Below are positions 16,220 through 24,655 of a DNA stretch of 64,000 nucleotides, one piece after another; position 1 is the first letter of the stretch, and every line of letters starts with the position of its first letter. The notes under the pieces were generated by a model. It was not told where the DNA came from and searched no databases. It saw only the letters and a list, made by a program, of their open reading frames with translations. Origin of the DNA: SZUA-444 sp965226565 (GTDB lineage Bacteria; Bacillota; Clostridia; Oscillospirales; Ruminococcaceae). The position numbers and the translations under genes are program-made. The stretch spans positions 310,001-374,000 of the forward strand of contig CBDDDI010000004.1 in assembly GCA_965226565.1 (NCBI GenBank), given 5' to 3'.

Positions 16220-16963
16220 TTAGTTCTTTACATTCAACGCTAATGGCGTTTCTTCTCCATTTATTCTATTGGAAATCGCATTAAACGCCAACGATGCTGA
16301 CGATTTTGTAGATAAAAATCTTCCTTGTGATGTTGCTGAAACAATTTCTTTATCTTCTGGTATGACTCCTATTAGTTGTATTCCTACTATATCTATTATC
16401 TCATCAAAATCTGTTACAATTTTACCATCTAATGATGCCTTATTGACTTTATTAATAATAAGTCTTTGTTTTTGATTTCCACGATTATAAAACTCATCTG
16501 ACATCATTTGAGCATCTCTTGTGCATACAGGATCAGGAGTTGTGACAATTAAAATCAAATCACTTTCTGAAACAATACGAAATACATTCTCATTAATACC
16601 AGCAGAAGTATCAATAATTATATAATCGTAATATTTTTTAGTTTGATCAACAATATCTTTTATTTGTTCAGCAGTTATTGTTAAAAATGGATTAGATGGC
16701 GCACAAATTATATTAAGATTTTTTGCCATGTCAACTTGAGAAGTTGCTTTAAATATTTCAGCGTCGCCTTTAATTACGTCTCCTAAATCATACGGAACAC
16801 ATCCTTGCATTCCAAGCATAATATCTAGGCATCTTAAACCTATATCAAGTTCTATAATTAAAGTTCTATAACCTTTTTTTGCTAAAGTATAACCAAGACA
16901 CGCACAAATTGAAGATTTTCCCGTTCCACCTTTACCGGATGTTACAGCTATAACCTTTGACAT
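16220..16963 (-). CDS. minD: MinD-like septum-site ATPase without membrane-targeting tail
   Basis: ParA/MinD-type ATPase that normally recruits MinC to the membrane and blocks division at wrong sites. The 247-residue protein has the deviant Walker A GKGGTGKSS (residues 10-18), switch regions with DLGDVIKGD and IIIDTSAGI, and SQGRFLS near the C-terminus. It ends NGEETPLALNVKN and lacks the basic amphipathic helix found at the end of typical MinD. minC and minE, usually adjacent, are absent from this cluster. The ATG at 16961-16963 follows AGAAAGAGG; an ATG seven codons upstream is less well placed. It could be a diverged MinD or a ParA-like protein with another partner. Confidence 0.85.
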   Translation of the reverse strand: MSKVIAVTSGKGGTGKSSICACLGYTLAKKGYRTLIIELDIGLRCLDIMLGMQGCVPYDLGDVIKGDAEIFKATSQVDMAKNLNIICAPSNPFLTITAEQIKDIVDQTKKYYDYIIIDTSAGINENVFRIVSESDLILIVTTPDPVCTRDAQMMSDEFYNRGNQKQRLIINKVNKASLDGKIVTDFDEIIDIVGIQLIGVIPEDKEIVSATSQGRFLSTKSSASLAFNAISNRINGEETPLALNVKN

Positions 16964-17087
16964 ATATAGACCTCTTTCTCCCATCCCCGTTGACTGTATT
17001 TTATCACATTTTCTATAATTTTAAAAGTAAAATTACATAATTTTTTAAAAAATTGTGAAAATATTCTCAACTCGTGGGTTATTTTTG

Positions 17088-19100
17088 TTAATATTCTACA
17101 GAATTATAATTATAATATGCATTTATAATTGGTTTTACCATTCTTACACTTTGATATCCTTTTTCTTGCAATATTCCAAAAGCAATTTCTGGATTATCAG
17201 CAGGATAATATCCTACTACAGCTGAATTTTCATAATTTCCTTGTTGTGGAGTACCTGTTTTTATCGCTGCTGTATATGGCAATCTAGTTTGAATATGACC
17301 TAGATATGGATGATTATCATAATGTCCCATAACTAGTTTCATACCTTTTCTTACTATATTAAAAGAATCTTGATTTTTATCATCAATTGTTGCCTCTAAA
17401 ATTGGCTCAGTTTTTTTCTTTACTGTTTTTCCATCATAACTAACAACTGAATCAACTATATACGGTCTATATCTTTTTCCATTATTCGCAAGTGTCATTC
17501 CTTGAACTGCTAAATTCATTGGACTTATTGCAATTTCTGATTGTCCAATTGAAGCTTGCCAAATTGCACCATATGTCCATACCATACCAAGTTCTTTAAA
17601 TCTTTCTGGAGAAGCAATTTTACTTTGTGTTGCTCCAAGCTCAAATTTCAAATCAGTTCCAAATCCGAACATTTTCTCATATTTAGTTAACCTATCAATA
17701 CCAAGCTTCTCACCAACTGTGTAAAAGAATATATTACACGATTCTCTTAAAGCTTCTTTAACATTCAAACTACCATGATGTTTCATGCATGTTGGTTTAT
17801 AAGTACTAGGATTATTATATATACCACTACAAAAAATCTTTGTGTTTTCTTCTATAATATTTTCTGTTAAACCAGCAATAGAAACTATTGTTTTAAAAGT
17901 TGAACCTGGACGATATCCTCCATCAAGAGCTCTATTAATTAATGGTGATGTTTTATCGGCAGCCAACTTACTATAATTAGTTGAATAATCATTTATATCA
18001 TATGTTGGATAATTAACCATCGCTTTAACAGCACCAGTTTTTACATCAATAACAACAACTGAACCTGCAAAAGCTTTTTTGCCTTTCTCATCTTTTGTTG
18101 CATGTGCATTTTGCCATTTTATATCTTTTTCTAAAATATTCTGAACTTTCTTTTGAAACTCAGAATCAATAGTAAGTTTTACTGTATCACCAGGAATTGC
18201 TTCTTCAATATTATCAATCGAGTCAATCGTATTATTTACACCAAGTGCAACAGATCTTTTACCGTTTTCACCTCTTAGAGTTGACTCCATATATTTTTCT
18301 ATACCTGATTTACCAATATAGTCATTAAATTTATATCCATTAGATTTATTTGCTTGATATTCTTCTCTATTAAGAAGTCCAACAGATCCTAAACCATGAG
18401 AAAAAATTGTTCCGTTTGGATAATATCTAATTGGTGTTTCAGCAATATCAAAACCAGGAAATTGAAAAAATATCTCTTTAAATTTAAAAGCTATTTGATA
18501 AGGTATATTTTTAATAAATGTATATCTTACATTTTTTGAAAATAAATTTATTCCCATCTCATATCTTACACCAGCTATATCTCTTATTTCTTCATCTGTA
18601 TATTTATCAGATATTTCATATTTTTTTATCAATGAATCAATAACATTTTCTGCTGTTGCATATTTATTTAATCTTAATTGCTCTATAACTTCAGAAAATT
18701 TTCTTTCGAAATTAACTTTGCCATCCTTAGTAAAAACATATGGTTTTTTCTTTGAAACAGGCAATGATTCTTCCCATTTTAAATTTTCTTTTTTAAGCAA
18801 TTTAGTAAATTTCAAAATAAGTTCATTTTGTTTTTGCATATCTTTAGGAAACAAAGCATATTCAATTATTGCATCATAAGAAAGCTTATTTGCAACAAGC
18901 TCTTTTCCATTAACATCAACAATCTCACCTCTAGGAGCTGCTACTTCTTGAACTCCTATAACATTGCTAACTGATTTTTCTAATAGTTCTTCTCCTTGAA
19001 CTATTTGAAAAACAAACAATCTTAAAAAACTTAAAATAAGAACAATAAGCATTATTCCCAAAAGAATAACAATTCGTATATTTTTCTTAAATATATTCAT
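17088..19100 (-). CDS. Penicillin-binding protein 2 (class B transpeptidase, elongasome)
   Basis: Membrane-anchored D,D-transpeptidase that cross-links peptidoglycan during cell elongation. Over 670 residues it has an N-terminal membrane helix (about 9-32), the class B dimerisation domain (AAPRGEIVDVNG), and a transpeptidase domain with catalytic motifs STFK (S400, K403), SCN (S454-N456) and KTG (K614). It lies directly downstream of mreD (17 bases) in mreBCD-pbp order, which argues for an MrdA/PBP2 role rather than the sporulation protein SpoVD. No rodA partner is adjacent, although rodA is often present in this cluster in clostridia. Confidence 0.95.
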   Translation of the reverse strand: MNIFKKNIRIVILLGIMLIVLILSFLRLFVFQIVQGEELLEKSVSNVIGVQEVAAPRGEIVDVNGKELVANKLSYDAIIEYALFPKDMQKQNELILKFTKLLKKENLKWEESLPVSKKKPYVFTKDGKVNFERKFSEVIEQLRLNKYATAENVIDSLIKKYEISDKYTDEEIRDIAGVRYEMGINLFSKNVRYTFIKNIPYQIAFKFKEIFFQFPGFDIAETPIRYYPNGTIFSHGLGSVGLLNREEYQANKSNGYKFNDYIGKSGIEKYMESTLRGENGKRSVALGVNNTIDSIDNIEEAIPGDTVKLTIDSEFQKKVQNILEKDIKWQNAHATKDEKGKKAFAGSVVVIDVKTGAVKAMVNYPTYDINDYSTNYSKLAADKTSPLINRALDGGYRPGSTFKTIVSIAGLTENIIEENTKIFCSGIYNNPSTYKPTCMKHHGSLNVKEALRESCNIFFYTVGEKLGIDRLTKYEKMFGFGTDLKFELGATQSKIASPERFKELGMVWTYGAIWQASIGQSEIAISPMNLAVQGMTLANNGKRYRPYIVDSVVSYDGKTVKKKTEPILEATIDDKNQDSFNIVRKGMKLVMGHYDNHPYLGHIQTRLPYTAAIKTGTPQQGNYENSAVVGYYPADNPEIAFGILQEKGYQSVRMVKPIINAYYNYNSVEY

Positions 19101-19117
19101 AATAATACCTCTTAACC

Positions 19118-19675
19118 TTATTTCAATGCTCTAATATCACGTTTTTTCACAGAAACACCTTGTTTCTCAGTACATTTATTATAAATAAATTTTATAATAA
19201 AATAAATAAATGGTGCAGAAATGGATGTATATACAAATGTAGGTATTGTATATTTTAAGAACACAACTAAACAGTGATCATATCCATACAACAAATACGT
19301 AAAAAAGAAATCAAGTAATCCATGAACCGCAGCAGCTATAACAGTTGCAGCCCAAACATTTACTACATTTTTCTTCATAAAATATATAAAACATAATGAT
19401 ACTATTACTCCAACCAAAAGAAAAAACAGTCCGTTAAGTCCCATTAATTTACTAGCACTATAATCAAACATCAATCCAAATATTGCGCCTGTAATTCCAC
19501 ATGACAAATCAGTTTCAAATGTGCATAAACTTATAAGAACCGGCAACAACAAAACAGGTTTTGGTTTGCCACTACCTTCTACTATAGACAACATAAAACA
19601 TATAATAACAACTAAAGTAATAAGAATCCATCTTAAAATAACTTTTTTATGAATTTTTCTATGTCTATTCGTCAT
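19118..19675 (-). CDS. mreD: Rod shape-determining protein MreD
   Basis: Integral membrane component of the MreBCD elongation complex. The 185-residue protein is mostly hydrophobic with five or six helices and the family-like LxCGITGAIFGLMFDYSASKLMGLNGLFFLLVG stretch (given here only as a region, about residues 55-90). The ATG at 19673-19675 overlaps the last 11 bases of mreC in another frame, indicating translational coupling. An upstream in-frame start would extend deep into mreC and is unlikely. Confidence 0.93.
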   Translation of the reverse strand: MTNRHRKIHKKVILRWILITLVVIICFMLSIVEGSGKPKPVLLLPVLISLCTFETDLSCGITGAIFGLMFDYSASKLMGLNGLFFLLVGVIVSLCFIYFMKKNVVNVWAATVIAAAVHGLLDFFFTYLLYGYDHCLVVFLKYTIPTFVYTSISAPFIYFIIKFIYNKCTEKQGVSVKKRDIRALK

Positions 19676-20522
19676 ATCCAGCACCTTGACCTTTAAACTT
19701 AGTAATAACAAAAACATCATTTATTTCTGTAAAAACTTTATTAGGCTCCACAATAGCAGTTAACGAAAGACCACCTTTATCTATCTCAACCTCTTTGACA
19801 GTCCCAACAATTCTTTTTGCTGGAACAAGTCCACTATATCCAACAGTAACAACAATATCACCTTTTTTGATGTCACTTTTTCTGTCAATGTGTTTCATTT
19901 CAATTAAATTTTCAGCAGCTAATTCAAGGTTGCCTTGAATCAAACCTGTATCATTATTTCTCGAACATACAACTCCATATGAATGTTCAGGAGAAAGAAC
20001 CGTAGTGACTTTAGAATAAACTGTCTCAACATCACTAACTATACCTATAAGATCATTTCCAACAATAACAGGATCATTTAATTTAATTCCATCCGATGTA
20101 CCTTTATCTATGTAAAAAGATTGATAAATATCATTAGTAGCTCTACCAATAATAGTGGCAGGAGCAGCAAATTCAAAATCAGAATTGTTTTCTTTTAATG
20201 ACAACATCTCTTTAAACTGCTTATTTTGATTTTTGACTGTATCATAATCAATAGTTTGAGAATATAATTCATCAAGTTTTTTTCTTAGTTTTTCATTCTC
20301 AGTATAATATTCTTTAGCATTAAGAACCATATCAAGAGTAGATGTTACTTTATTAGAAATTGAAGTAGAAAATTTTTGTATTGGTGAAAATACCATACCG
20401 AAAAAAGAAGAAACAACAGATTTGCCACCAAAAGTAGTAGCAGTATAGACCATAATACCAATTAAAAATGCAAAAATACCAAGAAGAACTTTAAACTTAG
20501 TACTTTTAAAAAAATCTCTCAT
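19665..20522 (-). CDS. mreC: Cell shape-determining protein MreC
   Basis: Bitopic protein whose extracytoplasmic beta domain links the MreB cytoskeleton with wall synthases. The 285-residue protein has one N-terminal membrane helix (about 10-30), a coiled-coil segment (about 65-105, KEYYTENEKLRKKLDELY) and the two-lobed MreC beta domain with PATIIGRATNDIYQSFYIDKG, PVIVGNDLIGIVSDV and GDIVVTVGYSGLVP. Length is typical. GGAGG precedes the ATG. A terminator-like hairpin lies between it and mreB. Confidence 0.97.
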   Translation of the reverse strand: MRDFFKSTKFKVLLGIFAFLIGIMVYTATTFGGKSVVSSFFGMVFSPIQKFSTSISNKVTSTLDMVLNAKEYYTENEKLRKKLDELYSQTIDYDTVKNQNKQFKEMLSLKENNSDFEFAAPATIIGRATNDIYQSFYIDKGTSDGIKLNDPVIVGNDLIGIVSDVETVYSKVTTVLSPEHSYGVVCSRNNDTGLIQGNLELAAENLIEMKHIDRKSDIKKGDIVVTVGYSGLVPAKRIVGTVKEVEIDKGGLSLTAIVEPNKVFTEINDVFVITKFKGQGAGYDE

Positions 20523-20540
20523 TATGTTCCTCCAATAATT

Positions 20541-20569
20541 CTAAAAAAAGGTAGACTATAAGCCCACCT
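20541..20569 (-). terminator. Attenuator hairpin between mreB and mreC
   Basis: Minus-strand stem AGGTGGGC / GTCTACCT (two G-U pairs) with loop TTATA and seven Ts. The G-U pairs make it specific for the minus strand. It probably lowers mreC-mreD-pbp expression relative to mreB. Confidence 0.75.
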
Positions 20570-20587
20570 CTTAGATTTGTCAAACAA

Positions 20588-21604
20588 TTAATAATATCTT
20601 GAATTGTCGTCTAATACATCTTGTAGTCTATCAAGATTTTCTAAAACTTTACCTGTGCCTTCTACAACACAATCAAGAGGATTTTCAGCAACATAAACAG
20701 GCATTCCTGTTTCATTATTTATCAATCGATCCAATCCTTTAAGTAATGCTCCTCCGCCTGCAAGAGTTATACCTTGATCGATTATATCCGCAGCAAGTTC
20801 TGGTGGAGTTTTCTCAAGAGTTATTTTAACTGCATCAACAATTTGTGATAATGGTTCTGACAACGCCTCACGAATTTCAGTTGATGTAATAGTAATATTT
20901 TCTGGCAATCCTGTTAATAAGTTTCTACCTTTGATATCCATAGTAGAATCTTCTTCACTTGGAAATGCTGAACCAATTTGAATTTTAATATTTTCAGATG
21001 TTCTTTCACCAATTAGCAGATTATATTTTTTCTTAATATAATTAATAATTGAAGAATCAAATTGATCACCAGCAACTCTAACAGAACGTGATGTTACAAT
21101 ACCTCCAAGTGAAATAACAGCAACTTCACTTGTTCCTCCTCCAATATCAACAATCATACTACCTGTTGGTTCTGCTACTGGTAAACCAGCACCAATTGCA
21201 GCAGCCATTGGTTCTTCAATAACTTTAACTGTTTTAGCTCCAGCACCTAACGCAGCATCTTGAACAGCACGTTTTTCAACCGCAGTAACTCCTGATGGAA
21301 TACAAATTACAACTCTAACTTTTGAAAATGCAGAACCTACTAAAACTTTTTTAATAAATTCCTCAAGCAAACTTCTTGTATAATCAAAATCAGCAATAAC
21401 GCCATCTTTTAAAGGTCTTACAGCAACAATCGAACCAGGAGTACGTCCAATCACATCTTTAGCTTCTTGACCAACACTTCTAACTCTTTCATTTTTAACA
21501 TCAACAGCAACTACTGAAGGTTCACGAATAACAATTCCTTTGCCTCTCATATATACCAAGGTATTAGCTGTACCTAGATCAATACCTATATCTTTTTTAA
21601 ACAT
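20588..21604 (-). CDS. mreB: Rod shape-determining protein MreB (bacterial actin)
   Basis: Actin-like ATPase forming membrane-associated filaments that direct lateral wall synthesis. The 338-residue protein begins MFKKDIGIDLGTANTLVYM with phosphate loop 1. It also has the MIVDIGGGTSEVAVISLGG phosphate-2 region, the EEPMAAAIGAGLPV hinge and the LAGGGALLKGLDRL adenosine motif. The ATG at 21602-21604 has AGGAGG at good spacing. It heads the mreBCD-pbp2-minD cluster behind a promoter at 21653-21681. Confidence 0.98.
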   Translation of the reverse strand: MFKKDIGIDLGTANTLVYMRGKGIVIREPSVVAVDVKNERVRSVGQEAKDVIGRTPGSIVAVRPLKDGVIADFDYTRSLLEEFIKKVLVGSAFSKVRVVICIPSGVTAVEKRAVQDAALGAGAKTVKVIEEPMAAAIGAGLPVAEPTGSMIVDIGGGTSEVAVISLGGIVTSRSVRVAGDQFDSSIINYIKKKYNLLIGERTSENIKIQIGSAFPSEEDSTMDIKGRNLLTGLPENITITSTEIREALSEPLSQIVDAVKITLEKTPPELAADIIDQGITLAGGGALLKGLDRLINNETGMPVYVAENPLDCVVEGTGKVLENLDRLQDVLDDNSRYY

Positions 21605-21652
21605 TAAAATAATCCTCCTATAACTCACGCTTGTTTATATAATCACTCTAGT

Positions 21653-21681
21653 ATTATATCACTTTTAACCTAATTTAACAA
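21653..21681 (-). promoter_or_regulatory. Promoter of mreB
   Basis: Minus strand TTGTTA (21676-21681), 17-base spacer, TATAAT (21653-21658), about 50 bases ahead of the mreB start. Confidence 0.75.
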
Positions 21682-21814
21682 CCGTTTTTTTATATTTTTC
21701 TTATTTAAATCACCATATTTTCCGATAACAATATAGCAGTTGTGACAAAAACGCCTTATATTCCATATATAACAAAAAAATTATTTTCTTCCAAAAATTG
21801 TTATATAAAAAATT

Positions 21815-21842
21815 AAAACAGACGAGACATCTCGACTGTTTT
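21815..21842 (-). terminator. Terminator of the aspartate kinase gene
   Basis: Stem AAAACAG-x-CGAGA / TCTCG-x-CTGTTTT with one internal mismatch and a short loop, followed by T-rich sequence on the minus strand. It lies 39 bases beyond the stop codon. Confidence 0.85.
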
Positions 21843-21880
21843 AAAATCAGTGATTAAAGATGGAAACTCAGTAATTTTTA

Positions 21881-23206
21881 TTATAATTGTTGTAACACAA
21901 AAATGTCATAAATGGATTTTGTTGCCTTTTCAAATTCACTTTCTAGTACACCAACTATAATATTAAGCTCACTTGATCCTTGATCAATCATCTTAACATT
22001 AACATGACTGTGAGCAAGAGCTGAGAAAATTCTTCCAGCAGTACCTCTAGTTGATTTCATTCCACGTCCAACTATAGCAATTAATGCCAAATCTTTTTCT
22101 ATTTGTATATCATCCGGATTAACACTTCTTTTTAATTCAGAAATAATTCTTTCTTCATTACAATCAAGATCATTTCTGTTAACAATAACACTTAAAGTAT
22201 CAATTCCAGAAGGCATATGTTCAAATGACACATTATTATTTTCTAAAACTTCAAGAACTTTTCTGCCAAATCCAATTTCTGCATTCATCATATCTTTTTC
22301 AAGATGAATAACAGCAAGACCTTTTTTACCAGCAATACCAGTGATTGTGTAATCACCAAGTTCTGCAGCTTTAGCATCAACAATCATAGTACCTTTATCT
22401 TCAGGAGAATTAGTATTCTTAATATTTATTGGAATCTGAGCTTTTCTAACAGGAAATATTGCATCTTCATGCAAAACAGTAGCACCCATATATGAAAGTT
22501 CTCTAAGTTCATTATATGTGATAACTTTTATTGGTTTAGGATCTTCAACAATTCTTGGATCACAAATTAAGAATCCAGAAACATCAGTCCAATTTTCATA
22601 TATTTCAGCTTTAGCAACACTCGCAACAATTGATCCTGTAACATCAGAACCACCACGAGAAAAAGTTTTTATAGTATCATTAGGCATTGAGCCATAAAAT
22701 CCAGGAATAACAGCACGTTCAACTTTTTTCAATCTTTCACTCATAACTTTTTGCGTAGTTTTGCTATCATAAGTACCTTTGTCATCAAAAAATATAATTT
22801 CAGCTGAATCAATAAATTCATATCCAATATATTTAGCAAGTATAATTCCGTTTAAATACTCTCCTCTTGACGCAGCATAATCTCTGCCAGCTTTGCCAAT
22901 AAAACCTTGTTTAATTTCTTTAAACTGCTCTTCTAAAGAAAGATCAATTCCTAAATCAGAAATTATTCCATAATATCTATCTTTAATAGCATCAAATTCA
23001 TTTTCAAATTTCTTACCTTTTGCAGCAAGTTTATAACAATCATAAAGCATATCTGTAACTTTTATATCTTCAGAAAATCTTTTACCTGGCGCTGATGGAA
23101 CAACATATTTTCTATCTTTATCTGAAAGAATTATATTTGATACCTTTTTAAACTGATTTGCATCCGCTAAAGAACTACCACCAAATTTAACTACTTTTAC
23201 TCCCAC
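21881..23206 (-). CDS. Aspartate kinase
   Basis: Phosphorylates aspartate, the committed step to lysine, threonine and methionine. The 441-residue protein has the amino-acid kinase signature VKFGGSSLAD at the N-terminus, the FSRGGSDVTGSIVA substrate loop and two C-terminal ACT domains (about 290-440) for feedback control. The start is the GTG at 23204-23206, five bases from GGAGA; an ATG seven codons upstream overlaps that site. It is monocistronic, with a terminator at its end. I cannot tell which effector (lysine, threonine or both) inhibits it. Confidence 0.95.
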   Translation of the reverse strand: MGVKVVKFGGSSLADANQFKKVSNIILSDKDRKYVVPSAPGKRFSEDIKVTDMLYDCYKLAAKGKKFENEFDAIKDRYYGIISDLGIDLSLEEQFKEIKQGFIGKAGRDYAASRGEYLNGIILAKYIGYEFIDSAEIIFFDDKGTYDSKTTQKVMSERLKKVERAVIPGFYGSMPNDTIKTFSRGGSDVTGSIVASVAKAEIYENWTDVSGFLICDPRIVEDPKPIKVITYNELRELSYMGATVLHEDAIFPVRKAQIPINIKNTNSPEDKGTMIVDAKAAELGDYTITGIAGKKGLAVIHLEKDMMNAEIGFGRKVLEVLENNNVSFEHMPSGIDTLSVIVNRNDLDCNEERIISELKRSVNPDDIQIEKDLALIAIVGRGMKSTRGTAGRIFSALAHSHVNVKMIDQGSSELNIIVGVLESEFEKATKSIYDIFVLQQL

Positions 23207-23299
23207 AACATTCTCTCCTTTATTCATATAAATACAAGATTTTTTATCAAGGCTTTTATTTATTATTTTACATATTTAGTTTATAAATACTATACATTA

Positions 23300-23328
23300 A
23301 TTATAATTGTAAAATAATAACTAACCAA
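23300..23328 (-). promoter_or_regulatory. Possible promoter of the aspartate kinase gene
   Basis: Minus strand TTGGTT (23323-23328), 17-base spacer, TATAAT (23300-23305). The -35 is weak. Confidence 0.5.
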
Positions 23329-23334
23329 AGTCAA

Positions 23335-23490
23335 TTGACATAAGGTATAAAATTACAGTATAAAATACTGTTTTCTTAGTGAATACGTATGTGTTTGTAG
23401 CAAAGACACACTGCAAATTATTTTTACTTTATACTATAATACTATTCCCAAAATAATCATATTGACAATTATTTTTTTAAATGTTACTAT
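23335..23490 (+). promoter_or_regulatory. mnmA upstream region with two candidate promoters and a leader
   Basis: Promoter 1: TTGACA (23335-23340), 18-base spacer, TATAAA (23359-23364). Promoter 2: TTGACA (23462-23467), 17-base spacer, TACTAT (23485-23490). Between them, CAGTAT-AAA-ATACTG (23356-23370) followed by TTTTCTT and a TGTGTTT/AAGACACA stem (about 23391-23411) could fold in a transcript from promoter 1. No known riboswitch was recognised. Confidence 0.5.
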
Positions 23491-23526
23491 CATCATAAAT
23501 TATTAATTAGGTGTTATGGTGATTAT

Positions 23527-24600
23527 ATGAAGAAAAAAGTTATGCTTGCGATGAGTGGTGGACTTGATAGTTCCGTTGCTTTGTTGCTATTAAAAGATAA
23601 ATATGATGTTATTGGAGTTACTTTAAAACTTTTTGAGAAAGATGAAATAGATGAAGATACATGCTCAAAAACATGTTGCTCTTCAAAAGATGTTGAAGAT
23701 GCAAAAAGTGTTGCTGCTAATCATGATATAGACCATTATACATTTAATTTTAAAGACACTTTTGATGAAAATGTGATAAGCAGATTTGTAAAATCTTATT
23801 TAAAAGGTGAAACTCCAAATCCTTGTATTGATTGCAACAAATACATTAAGTTTGATCAGATGTTAAAACGTGCAACAGGACTTGATTGTGACTATTTAGC
23901 AACAGGTCATTATGCAAGAATTGAAAAAGATGAAACAACAGGTAGATTTTTATTAAAAAAAGCTCTTGATGATACCAAAGATCAAAGTTATGTACTTTAT
24001 TCTTTGACTCAAGAACAATTATCAAAAATTCTTTTTCCTATGGGAGAAATGATTAAAACAGAAGCAAGACAAATTGCTGATAAAAATAATTTTATCAATG
24101 CTAATAAACCTGATAGCCAAGACATTTGTTTTGTTCCAGACGGAAATTATGCAAAATTTATTAAAGAGTATAGCGGAGAAGAATTTGCTCAAGGTAATTT
24201 TATAGACAAAGAAGGAAATGTTTTAGGAAAACATAAAGGAATTTGCCATTATACAATTGGACAAAGAAAAGGACTTGGAATTGCTCTTGGAAAACCTGCA
24301 TATGTTACTGAGATTGATACAGAAAATAATACAGTAACTTTAGGAGATGAGAGTGATTTATTAAAAAATACTCTTGTTGCAAGAGATGTAAATTTCATTT
24401 CTATAGAAAAACTTACTAAGCCTTTAAAAGTAAAAGCCAGAACAAGATATAAACAAATTGAACAGCCTTGTACTATTTCTCCAAATGAAGATGGAACTGT
24501 TTTAGTCACATTTGATAAAGCTGGCAGAGCATTTACATCTGGACAAGCAGTTGTATTTTATGACAATGATATTGTTGTTGGTGGCGGAATTATAATATAA
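23527..24600 (+). CDS. mnmA: tRNA-specific 2-thiouridylase MnmA
   Basis: Adds sulfur to U34 of tRNA-Lys, Glu and Gln, using ATP and a persulfide. The 357-residue protein has the PP-loop SGGLDSS (residues 10-16), then an N-type ATP pyrophosphatase domain. Catalytic cysteines are C100 in NPCIDCN and C201 in DSQDICF. The TIGQRKGLGIA segment introduces the central and C-terminal beta-barrel domains. The Shine-Dalgarno before the ATG is weak (GGTGAT). No sulfurtransferase (cysteine desulfurase) gene is adjacent. It converges on the transglutaminase gene at a shared terminator. Confidence 0.97.
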   Translation: MKKKVMLAMSGGLDSSVALLLLKDKYDVIGVTLKLFEKDEIDEDTCSKTCCSSKDVEDAKSVAANHDIDHYTFNFKDTFDENVISRFVKSYLKGETPNPCIDCNKYIKFDQMLKRATGLDCDYLATGHYARIEKDETTGRFLLKKALDDTKDQSYVLYSLTQEQLSKILFPMGEMIKTEARQIADKNNFINANKPDSQDICFVPDGNYAKFIKEYSGEEFAQGNFIDKEGNVLGKHKGICHYTIGQRKGLGIALGKPAYVTEIDTENNTVTLGDESDLLKNTLVARDVNFISIEKLTKPLKVKARTRYKQIEQPCTISPNEDGTVLVTFDKAGRAFTSGQAVVFYDNDIVVGGGIII

Positions 24601-24615
24601 AATTATATAAAAAAC

Positions 24616-24650
24616 TCCTTTATTGATATTAATTCAATAAAGGATTTTTT
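24616..24650. terminator. Bidirectional terminator between mnmA and the transglutaminase gene
   Basis: Eleven-base perfect stem TCCTTTATTGA / TCAATAAAGGA with a seven-base loop and T-runs on both strands. Confidence 0.92.
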
Positions 24651-24655
24651 GTTTA

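Noticed and set aside
17028..17087. Remnant of minC between PBP2 and minD
   Set aside because: The interval is about 120 bases of AT-rich sequence with an AATTTTTTAAAAAATT palindrome. No translated frame resembles MinC.
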